64,000 bases of DNA from Rosa chinensis (lineage: Eukaryota; Streptophyta; Magnoliopsida; Rosales; Rosaceae). This document shows, piece after piece, positions 47,822-58,761 of this stretch. How positions within the stretch are numbered: the stretch's first letter is position 1; every line of letters begins with the position of its first letter. Under the pieces are notes generated by a model. The model ran no database searches. It saw only the letters and a list, made by a program, of their open reading frames with translations, and was not told the origin of the DNA. The stretch covers positions 17,867,555 to 17,931,554 of the forward strand of contig NC_037093.1 of NCBI RefSeq assembly GCF_002994745.2, written 5' to 3'. Made by a program: the position numbers and the translations under genes.

Positions 47822-48024
47822 TGTTTAAGGGAATCAGAAATTGATAGGAATTTGCTGTGTATTCTCATTGATAATAGGGGCCTCTTTATATAGAGGATTA
47901 CAATGCATAGAGTTAGAATCATACAAGGAAAGATAATCTCTAGATTCTTCTAATTGAACCCTATTACCACTAGGTCAAGTAACCTAGAGTTTGGATCAAA
48001 CACAAATAGAGATATCCTTAAACA
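47822..48024 (-). repeat. 5' LTR of the 41-48 kb copia
   Basis: 203 bp, TG...CA on the minus strand, with CTCTATATAAAGAGG (minus) as probable TATA region near 47882-47896. Confidence 0.92.
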
Positions 48025-48029
48025 AATAG

Positions 48030-48619
48030 ACAATTGTTGGAGATAGTAGAAGACTTTATCTTACCAAATCTTTGCTTGAAGAAGATGGACTCTATAGATA
48101 TTCATTCTATCTATGAATATTTGTAATCTTTGTTTTTTTTTTGGTAAACTAATGAGGATTAGACGATATTAGCTCCTTTGTAACGGTCTGATAGGGGCAC
48201 CAAGGTACCTTTATTATATGAAAACTCTATCTCTATGCAGATTATGACATGTTCATATTTATTATGCATGTGATCTTACATAATCAACACCGTAGAAGTT
48301 ATAAGTTCAATTCTAATGAAAACTCAACTGGTGCCACTTCTGCGTCCCTAAGAGCACCGTACCAGTTGGCCTGAATATTGTTTCACATCAATGGTTCCCA
48401 TACGAAGACAACTCTAGGGCCGAAATAGATGCAAGCAACGTGTGGTGCACTCAACTATTCAGCGTTGGCTCCTCTGGACCAAAATATTTAGAAATTGTCA
48501 TGGAGTAAGACTTTAATGCACTAAGGAGTAAATTTTTTTTATTGATGTTGTCAATCAAAAGCTTTGTCACCTTCAGAAAACCCAATACGTTGTGTAGCCA
48601 TGTAATTTAATAGTAAGAA
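48030..48619. other. Intergenic, nothing recognised
   Basis: Sequence between the copia and duplicated block B. No domain, repeat or RNA signature noticed. Confidence 0.5.
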
Positions 48620-49043
48620 GTCCTTCTCTTAAGCCTAAAGCTTCTATGGTTATAACATCAGAGCAAGAAGCCAGAATAGGGATACGCTGATCATTTTCGA
48701 TAACAAAACCTGCTATACGCTGTTGATGGTGCTTAAGAGAACAATCAAAATTGATCTTTACTGACTTTTATTTGAGGTATGAGAATTTATATATAGGAGG
48801 AAATAAAAGATAGCTACCAAACATTTCATTGAGAAAAAAAAAGGCCACACACAGAAAGGATTACAAATTACCAGACCCGACAAACTAGGTCGGGGAAGAA
48901 AAGAGAAGAAAAAGAAAACGACCCAACTTGGGTTTATTAATTAGGAAACACCAAAAACTAGCTAAAAGCAGAAGTAAAGAAACAACCAACACACAAACTG
49001 GGGTTTATTACAACATGAAGCGTAAAGATGATAAGGTCTGGAG

Positions 49044-50210
49044 TTACCACGCGAGAACAGCTTGCCTTGCTTTCAAAATTCTAGAGCTGCATTCCTCTGT
49101 TTTCTCCTCCAAAGCGTTAATTTTATCCAAAAACTTCTTCAGGTCAAGCTTAATATTCTTGATTGCCACTTCTACATTTCCACCATTTGCAAAGTTTGTA
49201 CTTACAGCAAGGAGAGAGTCAATGGAATTTACTACCTTAAAGATGAGAACTTCAATTTCCCCCATTTCTTTTATGGAATGAAAAGCTCCTTCCTGTATTG
49301 TGTTCATTGCATCATTCTTCAGCATAAAATCATTTTGACATACTTCAAGGCGGGAGCTACTCCAGTGATCTGCTATTTCTACTATACTAGAGACCTCAAA
49401 GTAACATGCTGCTTTGATTTTCAAATCCCCAACTATATCAGACGAACCATCTCTAACAGATTTGATAGAATTGGCCAATGTCACAACTAGAACAACGATA
49501 ATGAGGCACTTAGCACCCATGAATATATAATTCAAGAGCTTCTTCCAACCATTAATAGTCTTCTGATCCTTCCCAAGCTTCTCTTGTTCAATGCGACATT
49601 TGTCAATCATTTCTTCCTGCTTCTCAAGCAAACAACGAGCCTTTTCGACCAACTTTTCACCAGAGTAGTCATTGACATTAGTCTTCATAATGTTACTCAA
49701 TATATTCAAAATCATCTTGGCCTCCTCCCTTCCTACTCCATGTTTACTCCCCAAGCTGCTACACTCTTCAATCGCATGTTCGATATGTGAATGGCTCCGA
49801 CTAGCTGAGTCTAGAAACTTTTCCAGTTCAGTAAAGAACTCCAGCAGCTCCAAGCTGCTGCTCAAGTACTCCTTCACCACAAGCTTATAGCTATCGTCCT
49901 TCATGGGAATCATCTTACTACTTTTGAAATCCAAGATCGCGTCAGCTGTTTTTTGCCCCAAATCAGACATACTTGTCAGCACATTGTCCAAAACATCCAA
50001 GGAAAGACCTCCATCCTCCTTAAATTTGGTAATGATCTCATTGGTACCGGTTTTGAGGCTGGCATCATTGAAGGACCGGAACTCTGCATCACTCTTGCAG
50101 TCCTCCTGATTTGCTGCCGTCAACCCTAGATGTTGCATTAAAACGTTCTTGCATGCCCACAAAGCATTAGTTAGTTGCATTGGAATAATTTTCGATTTCG
50201 TTTCCTTCAT
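49044..50210 (-). CDS. UPF0496 family protein (At14a-like), intact copy
   Basis: A single open exon of 388 codons, MKETKSKIIPMQLT to VLAW, with stop TAA at 49044-49046. A helical N-terminal half carries the family pattern VVKEYLSSSLELLEFF, TELEKFLDSASRSHSHIEHA; a charged linker follows (LLEKQEEMIDKCRIEQEKLG); then a hydrophobic helix at about residues 231-248 (FMGAKCLIIVVLVVTLAN); then a C-terminal coiled segment (VEVAIKNIKLDLKKFLDKIN). Length fits the family (about 370-390). The biochemical role of UPF0496 proteins is not settled; At14a itself was linked to integrin-like plasma membrane to cytoskeleton contacts. The Met is chosen because both duplicates share it. A CAG about 30 bases upstream (minus strand) may be the acceptor of a leader intron. 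Its paralogue at 1522-14361 is destroyed, so this is the only working copy in view. Confidence 0.82.
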   Translation of the reverse strand: MKETKSKIIPMQLTNALWACKNVLMQHLGLTAANQEDCKSDAEFRSFNDASLKTGTNEIITKFKEDGGLSLDVLDNVLTSMSDLGQKTADAILDFKSSKMIPMKDDSYKLVVKEYLSSSLELLEFFTELEKFLDSASRSHSHIEHAIEECSSLGSKHGVGREEAKMILNILSNIMKTNVNDYSGEKLVEKARCLLEKQEEMIDKCRIEQEKLGKDQKTINGWKKLLNYIFMGAKCLIIVVLVVTLANSIKSVRDGSSDIVGDLKIKAACYFEVSSIVEIADHWSSSRLEVCQNDFMLKNDAMNTIQEGAFHSIKEMGEIEVLIFKVVNSIDSLLAVSTNFANGGNVEVAIKNIKLDLKKFLDKINALEEKTEECSSRILKARQAVLAW

Positions 50211-51028
50211 TGCCAGAGAAACTCAAGTTGGATCTGTTTTCCTGAAATAGCAAGAGCAACTATAAAGTTAATTTATTGTCATTTCAAGTGGTCACTGAGT
50301 GCCTGCAATATGAACTTATTACCTAGAAAATTATACTCTATAGTCTATACTAAAACCTAAAAGGGAAATCATTGTTCATTCCGCACAAGAACAAACGAAA
50401 TGAATAGAGCACTGATCCTTCTACCCCTCTTCTGCTTGCTTTTACGGAATTGTCCCTCTAGTTGTTCAATTCCTGTGACACCGACTGATTTCGGCGTGGC
50501 ACTGCGTCTTTGCTCCACAGAAGAGAGAGAGAGAGAGACATAGCGAAGGGAGTAGAGGAAGAAGTTTCATTCTGCTTTCATATTGTAAGATCAGCAATAT
50601 CCAATAAACTGGTTGAATTGATTCCTCTACTAATTATATCAATGTATGCCAATTATACATAACCCTTTTTTGTTTTGGTTGGTTGTTTCAGTTCCTGTTT
50701 CTTTCTCTGTTTGTTCCAGCTATGGTGATTATGGGATAGAATCAATAGAAATTGGGTCTGTTACTGCCTTCCGCAGATCCTAGAATCGCCAATTTGTACA
50801 TGGTTCTGTAAAAGCTTAGTTAAGATTTTTAATCTTTGTTGCGACCCAATTTCAATTCAAGCATTGTGTTTGTGAATTGAGAGGGTTGGAATATGGAATT
50901 GATGTACTTCGAGTTGTGAATCATAAAGTTATTTTCTTTCTGACAATTGGAACCGTAATTGCTATTGAAGCACAATTCATAGTAGAAAGAACAAATTTCA
51001 AATTTTAAAGAATAGTTTTTGCAGCATT

Positions 51029-51895
51029 TAAAAAAAAAAAAAAAAAGTGGTTTGGAATCCAGTCTAGCTGGGAGGCTCATCCCCACACCTGAATTATTAT
51101 TAATATGAATATGTCTCATCGAGGGGGACACATTGCCAATACCTCGAGCGCTCGTTAATATGAGTTTGGTTTTGATTGGCTCATACCCACACCTGCAAGT
51201 TTGCCAATACCTCGAGCGCTCGAGGTATATGAATTTAAAAGGGATGAGAGAAATGAACCAATACCACACAATGCATTTCTCTTCTGCACCAGAGAGAGAC
51301 TCAAATCGGGAATGAATCAAAGCCACCGAAATGGGACAGAAGACAATAGCAAAGAAAAAATTTAATAGTGAATGGGGGGTGAAACACCCATGCCTGAGCA
51401 CTCATGCATACTCCTCTAGGTAAGTGTTTCTCACTTTTAAGAGGTAGCCACAGAATCCTTCATGGAGTCTTTGGTAGGTGGAGGGGAGTTGGTGTGACGT
51501 AATGGGTGAGGGGAATCATGGTGTTTTTTGGATCTGAAATTTTTTTGGGATGATCGACAAAGAAAGGAGGCCGGAATGAAGTCCTCTAAAACTAAACATA
51601 TGCCAGCAAAATCACCACAAAATGGGTGTAAATCACTACAGGGGGTATGAGAGGAAGCAAGAGAAAGAGATTAAGAGTAGGGGAACTGAGAAAAAGAGAG
51701 GCCAAACGTGAGAGGCTGCCCCCAACTCTCAAGCCTTCGATTTAGATCGGAGGGTTCAAGATCTGAGCAAGAGAGAAGGGAGAGGGAGATTGTTTTTTTT
51801 TTTTTTGAACTTTTTTTTCAGATCTGTTTTGTGTCTCTAGGTTTTAGTGAGAGACGCTCTCATTTGTTTGTTTTGTTTAAATTAAAAACTACGGG
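51029..51895. mobile_element. Insertion in copy B, class unknown
   Basis: Copy A lacks this ~870-bp sequence between GCAGGATTT (15164-15172) and TTTCGTCTCATGTC (about 15200). It starts with a 17-A run and carries two copies of TTGCCAATACCTCGAGCGCT (51133 and 51201), the second inside a perfect 22-bp palindrome (51207-51228). No clear target duplication or coding domain. The minus frame 50829-51401 is not gene-like. Confidence 0.6.
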
Positions 51896-52437
51896 TTTCA
51901 TGTCTTGATATTGTTGTTTTTTTTTGCAGTATAGCAACTTTGGCTGAAACATTGAAGGAAGCTTATTGTCTCAGTCCTCATATTTGTACATGTAGAGAAC
52001 TTTGTATGATTTAGCTCTTTCATTTCAATGGATGAATCGTCACAGACTCACAATAGAACACGATTAGTTATAAGTTACCAGTTAAATACGATTAGTACAA
52101 ATTCGAGAGAGAAAAAAAAAAAAACCAAGCAATCCTACAGCATCGCGCGGGGAGGTGCTAGTAACGTACTATAGATAACTATACATAAGCCAAAGCCTTT
52201 AGTAAAATTTGATGAAATTTTCATTATTGACAAATTAAAATAGTAAATACAATGATTTAGAGATATTGTGAAATCTGACCTCTAACCAAGAAGAAGACCT
52301 TTGGAGCTTTGGATCGAGCTGAAGAGCAAGTGATAAAAGAGAAGAAAGTTAGCTAGTGCATATATGAGTGTGAAGCACAACTCCTGGGCTGCTTATATGG
52401 TAGTTGTCCGAGGTTCTGAGTAATAGGTTATTGGAAT

Positions 52438-52700
52438 GCATGATAGAGAAAGTCTTGTGTGGTAAAGGAAAGCATGACAGAGAAAATCTTGTGTGGGGCG
52501 GCCGCACCACGTGGCGGTGTGGCGGTCCAATCAGTGTCCAACATGAGATATTTTAGGTATTTTATTTTTTAAAAATAGGGGTAATTTCAGAATGAAGCTA
52601 AAAAATTTTGATGTGTGATTGGTAAGGCGTACCACGTGTCTGGTACGCCTGACATACGCAAGAATTTTTCCTGCATGATAAGGAACGTGCCTAGGAAGGT
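52438..52700. mobile_element. Candidate MITE or rearranged insertion in copy B
   Basis: Absent from copy A. It includes the direct repeat GCATGATAGAGAAAGTCTTG (52438, and again at 52472 with changes), a GC-rich GGCGGCCGCACCACGTGGCGG stretch near 52497, and a perfect 10-bp inverted repeat (AGGCGTACCA ... TGGTACGCCT, 52625-52650) with a CGTGTC loop. Both ends contain ACCACGTG and CCAATCA in opposite orientation. Boundaries uncertain. Confidence 0.4.
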
Positions 52701-53385
52701 ATTAGAGAAAGCAAAAGGTTTTAAAAAGGAACAATTAAAGCAGCAGTTTCTTCGAAAGCAGGTGGAAAAGAATTATGAACTTGCCAAGGAAGGCGATAGG
52801 CAAAAGGGGAATAATTAAAGCAGCAGTTCTTTCACCTTCTCCACCACCGACAAACCTTGTCCTCCTCCTCTTTATGACTCTCAATGAGGTTGCTGTTGAC
52901 CTGGTAGCGCTTGGTTGATGTTTGCTTTCGAGCTACCTATATACGCCTAGAGACATTCGGGTAGTCAATTGATTTCCTACTCAATTATGCTCAACTATCA
53001 TTGAATTTAGATCCAAGAATGGAGAACAATGAAGTAGTTGCGATGAGTTTATTTGTGTCATTATTCTATGTCCTTTGATTTAGATTCAATGACAATAGAG
53101 CACAACTGAGTATGAATTTGTTACCTAAAAACTTATGAAAGAGTCTGATTGGATCACTGTAATCTTGTAGTGTCAAAATAAGTCAAATGAGATGACCATT
53201 ATCTACATGGGCATTTCGACATTTGGTCAAACTTACGAGAACTTGCAGCACTTTGTCCATCACAGAATGACGAGTCTAGGCACCATCTAATACCAACCAT
53301 AACTAATTTTGCTTCTTGAATGATGAGCTAAAAGATGAATTTCCTTTATTTATTTAACTCGTTTTGTCAAGGAGAAGGAATTTAA

Positions 53386-53790
53386 GACCTCTTCCATCAG
53401 GGAAGAAAAACAGCAGTCGAACACATGCTAGTTGAAGCTCTCTGATTTCCCCCATTGATACATGTTGAGACGAACCACACAAATAATCTTGGGGTGTTCT
53501 CTTATAATTACATTACTGCACATCAGTAACTCTAACATCAGATTTAAATTACTATCGTACAAATACAACAAGCACACTCCGCAAACTGGCTACCACGACA
53601 GACCACTAACTTGGTGGCTTTACACAGGCATGCAGCAATCTCAAAACAACATATTTTCCCTCCGAGGGACTCATGAATGATGAAAGCGATTCAGCAAGAA
53701 TCCCAGCAGCTGGTCTGTATTCTTTAAACTGAAGAGACTAATGAAGGATGTATAAGTTTTTCTCACCCTTCAGACCAAAAAAAGTTTTTC
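53386..53790. other. Downstream flank of the DeSI-like gene
   Basis: No gene recognised; probably includes its 3'UTR on the minus strand. Confidence 0.5.
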
Positions 53791-55988
53791 TCACCCTTTT
53801 TTCAATGAGCCACTTCTAGACCTTTTAAACTCCCATGGTGGTAGGCAGCCTTTATAATGCGAATGTAGAAATAATGACGACATCGATACTTCCCTCTGAG
53901 GCATTGAGATTGATGACAAGCAAGTGAAGGCACTTCTTAGTCTCTTTTTTTCACTTTCATATCCTGGGAAATTGGGGTCATGTGGAACAGTGGTCGACTT
54001 AAGGGCATCTGGGAGTATACAGTTGCAAAATGAACCTACAAGGAAGTAGAAAAGAATTTTAAAAAAAAAAAAAAAACATAAATTTGATCGTACCAACATA
54101 AACATTCCTCGAGATAAAATTGGATGAAAACCAAATTTATATATCCTAATTATATATTGTTCAAGCTTGACAGATAATATTCATGTAAAAAGGTGACCCT
54201 CATGGCATTTTTGAGCAAGTCATGAAAGCTTTAATCACTTAAAAGTAGCATTGGCAGTGACAAAACTAACCCAAAATACTTTTCGTTCAAACATCCTTTT
54301 GGGTCAGTTGATAGAACCATTTGATTTTCAAGTGTCCAAGGTTGTGTGAAAAAGTGTGATTAATGAAACTCAAACCTCAAAGAAACAGCATGGTGAGACA
54401 TTTAACATCATATACCTATTTTTGCGAGGCGATTGACCCATTTTGGTGTCGATTTTCCAGTCAGCTTATAGCATATATCTTGACAGAAATGGTTGCAGTT
54501 CTTAACAATCAAGTGGTATGTGTCACCATTGTAGTTTGCAGATTGACGCTCCATGAACTCTCTAACCTGGAAAGGATCCAAGCATGTTGTGCCAATGAAA
54601 ATTGACCTTCTAAACTTGAAGCCAGGGCATTGTCGAGGTTCAACCTCAAAGACACCACTTGATGAGTACTCATGGGCTCCAAAGGCATATTCTACACCAT
54701 AGACTGAAAGTATGCAAAAATGATTGATGAGCAACTTTATCATATTGAGAAAAAAGAGATTCAGTTTGCAACATAAACTATTTCAATGACCTGGATTTTC
54801 AATGGATATGCGTGCAACTTGATACACAAGTAAATTTCTATCCTTAAGTTATATCCAAGCAGGGAGCACAGGTATTCATGCTTAAGTAAGAGCAGAAGCA
54901 AGGCATATTTTCAGTAGGACTAACCCCATGGAACAATATGATATTTAAACACCTTTGGAAATGAAGCAAAATCAATTCAGAAAAATATTTCAATAATGAT
55001 TTTCAAACATCAAACACTGACATATCGTTATAGGCTGAAGCAGCTGTAACCAAATTGGATATGAGTTGTGTTGAAATGTGAAAATAGTTGTCCTACAACT
55101 CAGCTTTTGAGGATTGTGGTAAACAAATAAATTCTATCTTGGTATCATATCATAGAAGGAGATCCAGAATTTAAATTCCTACAAAGGTAACCACTTATGA
55201 TATTCAAGATAGTGGGTTCTAGGTGGTCACTATGATGTCAGACAGAATGTTTAGAATATAATCTGTTCACCAGCTTTTGAAAACAGTGATAAACCAGCAA
55301 ACATTGTCGAGATCTCATGGTAAAAACAAGGCAATTTATATATATTTTTTATGATCAATGCATTCAGTACTCAACTTTAAAGACCAAGAACATAATGCAT
55401 TTAAAATTCAAGACAAGCCATACAAAATTATGATAACCTAAAACTCCAATCTTAGCTTCTTTTGCAAACACTCAAGAAAAAGTGATTATTGCTCGTGTAC
55501 ATCTACTGTTGAATAGCAGGTTCTTACTGTTTTCAACTAGGAATTGAGCATCACCAGCTCTGCTAATTAATTCTTCTATCAAGGCTTACACCATATGGAA
55601 TTATGTATAAAGAGAAAAAAAAAAATAAGCAATACCAAGGTAAAAGTATGCCTGTTTAAATTCATTGATCAACAGTTATACATCATCAGATAACTTTGCA
55701 TGGGCAGAGGAAGTCATTTTTCAAAACAACACTGATATTACTATTAGAGATATGAATAATGATAAGGGTATGCTAACCTTCCACCCCAGAGTGAAAGATA
55801 CCAACACCTGCCCAATAAACATAGCCATTTGCAGGTGTCAAGTCATAAACATTTAGATAGACAGGTACGTTTCCTGGACTGCAGTCTGCTGCCTTCAAAT
55901 TTGGAAACATGCAAAAACGTGAAGCTGATTTCCCTCTCAAACATAGAGGCATGATAGAGTGCCAGCCATCCTTTGGTCCTGATTTCAT
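53791..55988 (-). CDS. DeSI-like PPPDE-domain protein (predicted deSUMOylating/deubiquitinating cysteine peptidase)
   Basis: Three coding exons on the minus strand: 55988-55778, 54703-54416 and 54035-53791, giving 247 residues. Junctions: donor GTTAGC with acceptor TTTCAG, and donor GTATAT with acceptor CTTGTAG; both introns split a Gly/Val codon after its first base. The PPPDE domain spans about 42-165: VYLNVYDLTPANGYVYWAG, GIFHSGVEVYGVEYAFGAHE (His66), GVFEVEPRQCPGFKFRRSIF, YHLIVKNCNHFCQDICYKL (Cys140). The family is a papain-fold peptidase with a His/Cys dyad, and both residues are present. After the domain come WVNRLAKIG, a CNCILP motif and a Ser-rich tail with KGCLPPWEFKRSRS. In mammals DeSI-1 removes SUMO; plant homologues (At5g47310/At1g80690-like) are little studied. 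No break seen. Confidence 0.93.
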
Positions 55989-57694
55989 GCTGAAAGTGAA
56001 ACCAGGATCAATAAATAATTAATTTGGACCTGCAGATATGGACAAACGTACAAAAGTAAGAGCTTGAAATACCGCTTGTAATCATAATACATCAAAGATC
56101 AGAGTTGGTGTCATTGGATTCCACTGTTTGATATTGTAAAGTATTTTGTTTTTATTTTTGTGAGAGAACACAAATACGTTATTCTATCATCTTCTTAAAC
56201 AATTGGAGCCTTGTTTCAGAAAAGCACCTCATGATATAGGAGAAGAAATCTTCTGCGATCCTTGGTCATTTAAAGTTTTTATTTTAGTCGATAACAAGTT
56301 CATAAATCCAAAATTTAGTTCTGTTGCATGGACGTATAAATTCCATAACTTTGACAGAGTTGACAGTATATGCCTTGAGATAAATAACCACTACCTCACC
56401 AGCTCAGCTTTAAACCACTGTTTGCACCAACACTACTCTAATATATTGTTTTATTTATGTCAATTTGCCATAACACAAAATGCATAGAACTTACCATTTT
56501 ATGTTATCAGTAATACAAATCCTGCAAGACTACAGTCTATTACTATATAGCTAACTGGTCATATATTGGACACCACACGAACAAACCTCAGAGGTTTCTA
56601 TCTCTCAGTGTTAATGAGTTTAACAAGTCCTAAATAGGAGGTTTTCAGCAGTAGGAAACTTGTTTACTTTATAATATGCACCTGATAAGTATCATGAAAT
56701 TTCATGTAGATGGGAGATCCCCATTGGACCTGAAGGGAGTAAATGAGGATCTGACTAATTAGGACCATACAATTGCTTGTGAAAAATTGCAATTCATCCG
56801 TCACAAGTTGTGTATAGAACAGTTAGAACTTCACATTTTCAGCTTCTCTATTATTGCTGGGATCAAGAGAGTAACAACTATAATTTTAAAATTCATTCTT
56901 CATTTAATTAGTCCTCAAGACCTATATCTTGAATGAATAAATGCGTGGTCCATCACTCCTCCCTTGGAATCTGCTGTCTAACCCCATTTTGATCGCCATT
57001 CATCTAGAGGACCACATCACCCACGAGACAATCATATACTACTTGGCCTCAATATAGTAAACCCAGTTTAGCTCCCATTCATAACCATCACTGACTCTCT
57101 ATGAGAGCATCAACTTGAATCATTCTGATATATTACCATACACCAATGCCTATAGTTATCTACACAACGGAGTCCAAATACCAATGGTAAAAAATAATAA
57201 AAGAGAGTCAAATTGCTGAAATTTCCCAAGAAATTTCCTGCCTTCAAAATCCCCAATTTCTTAGTCATTTATTCGTTTAGAGTAGGACCAATAACTTCAA
57301 GCTTCCTATATCATTTAAGACAACCAAATTGCTAAAACATACACTCAACTGTAAATGCACATCTTTGATTGCTCGGTATCTTCAAACTACTAGTCCAGAT
57401 TACATGCAACTTAAAAGTTTCATACTTTAAAATTAACCCATCAACAAATGATGCCCAGAAGTGACACATTTACTCGGTTACTCATTAAGAGCAGCCCAGA
57501 AAAGCATAAACAGATAAATCTTTTGAAGAACCATATCAGATTCACAAGGAAACACGTGAAGTAAACAATCAAAGAAGAAAATCAAGAATGTGCTAGCTAA
57601 AGAGAAACACCAAAACCGAATCAAGAACCGCCAAACTTGACAAAACAATCCACACCCATCAGACAGAAATGAAAACCCAGAAAGACCCACTAAC
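55989..57694 (-). other. Probable leader intron of the DeSI-like gene
   Basis: Acceptor CACTTTCAG lies one base before the ATG. A matching donor CAAACAG/GTTAGTGG lies at 57694-57695, giving a 1.7-kb 5'UTR intron. No other gene is seen in it; frames such as 56203-56487 plus show no domain. Confidence 0.6.
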
Positions 57695-57990
57695 CTGTTT
57701 GAAGAATGAGGGTCATCAGAGAGTGAAGCAAATGCAGCCACCAAAACACAAAGCGGCCATTTTCAAAATTCAAAAAGAGAGTGGAGGAGGACTGTGTGTG
57801 CCTGAATGTGGGCACATTGTTTGTTTTTGTTGTTTGTGGCAGAAATGAAAGCTGGCCAGAGTACAGAAAGTGAGAAACTAGTGTCCTTTGTGGAACCCAA
57901 TAAGGAAAAGAGATGGAAAGAGACAGAAGAATGAAAGTGAGTGAGGAAAAAAGGATAATGCTCAAAATTTGGTATTGTGCGTTAAAGGTG
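57695..57990 (-). promoter_or_regulatory. Probable 5'UTR exon and promoter of the DeSI-like gene
   Basis: CT-rich on the minus strand, as plant leaders often are, ending in the splice donor at 57695. Start of transcription not determined; the promoter would extend toward 58140. The short frames here are taken as untranslated. Confidence 0.5.
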
Positions 57991-58367
57991 AAACCGTGAA
58001 ACAAATCTTGTCTCTATTATTTTGACCGTCTCGCTTTACGTTTCTCTGTGCCTCTTCTATTTTGGCAAGCACTATTGGGTCCCTTCTAAGAAGAAATTTG
58101 ACCAAAATTGAAAAGCACAGCTTCATTTTTTTTTTTTTTTAATCTTGTTACATCGTCGGTGCATAGAATAATTTCCAATGCTTAAGTTGAAACTTGAAAC
58201 AAAATAATCCAACTACATTAAAAATTGATTTTGAGTCTTTCATTTGTTACGTATAAAAGCATCTCTGATTATATCAAAAATTTTGTGTTAAATTTGAATT
58301 TGAAGGCTAATGACATTTTACTAAACTTTAACTTCAACATATAGGTCCAATTGATATATTATTTTAT

Positions 58368-58751
58368 AGAAGAGGCTGTACTGAGAACCATTCAAATGAA
58401 GACTTCATGATGACATTCTAATTAACGGTTGTGAGATCCATTGTTCGATTATATATCGACAAATCAACCGTTAGATATTTAGATATTCATGATTATATTA
58501 GTTCTGCAAATTTTCAACCAAATTGGGGTACTGAACTAAAACAAATCTATAAACAAATCAAATCTGTGAAACATGAACATTTTGTGTTTATATTATGAAT
58601 GTTTTAGCTATTTCCAGTTTGGTTGAAAATTTGCAGAGATTATCTGCTAATTAATCTAACTGTTGATTTGCCGAAATGTGATCGAAAAGTAGATCTTACA
58701 GCTGTTAATTAGAAAGTCATCATTATAATAGTCTTCATCAGAGCGCCACCC
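58368..58751. mobile_element. MITE with long terminal inverted repeats
   Basis: 384 bp flanked by the perfect 10-bp duplication ATTATTTTAT (58358-58367, 58752-58761). The two halves pair: GAAGACTTCATGATGACATT CTAATTAACGG on the left against GAAGACTATTATAATGATGA CTTTCTAATTAACAG reading in from the right, and further in GCAAATTTTCAACCAAA on both. No ORF. Duplication length suggests a Mutator-type origin. Confidence 0.82.
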
Positions 58752-58761
58752 ATTATTTTAT

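Larger units (their letters stand above)
41318..48024 (-). mobile_element. Full-length Ty1/copia element with decayed coding region
   Basis: A 6.7-kb minus-strand element. LTRs of 203 bp at 41318-41520 (3') and 47822-48024 (5') differ at about three positions. Target duplication AATAG at 41313-41317 and 48025-48029. The PBS next to the 5' LTR reads CGTTATCAGCACGA on the minus strand, the form used by one group of plant copia elements. The polypurine tract CACAAGGGGGAG precedes the 3' LTR. The coding region (gag to RNase H, about 46632 down to 41700) is broken by many frameshifts and stops. An unusually long leader (about 46640-47820) contains a minisatellite and a CT-rich tract. Confidence 0.92.
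48620..53385. other. Segmental duplication, copy B (compact)
   Basis: Direct copy of the host sequence in 1085-26508 without that copy's insertions. It contains the intact UPF0496 gene and two insertions of its own (about 51029-51895 and about 52440-52700). The right limit is near 53385, where copy A runs into a copia LTR. Confidence 0.88.

Noticed and set aside
50829..51401. 190-aa minus-strand frame
   Set aside because: Crosses the boundary between host flank and the copy B insertion, includes a poly-A-encoded Phe run, and is not conserved in copy A.
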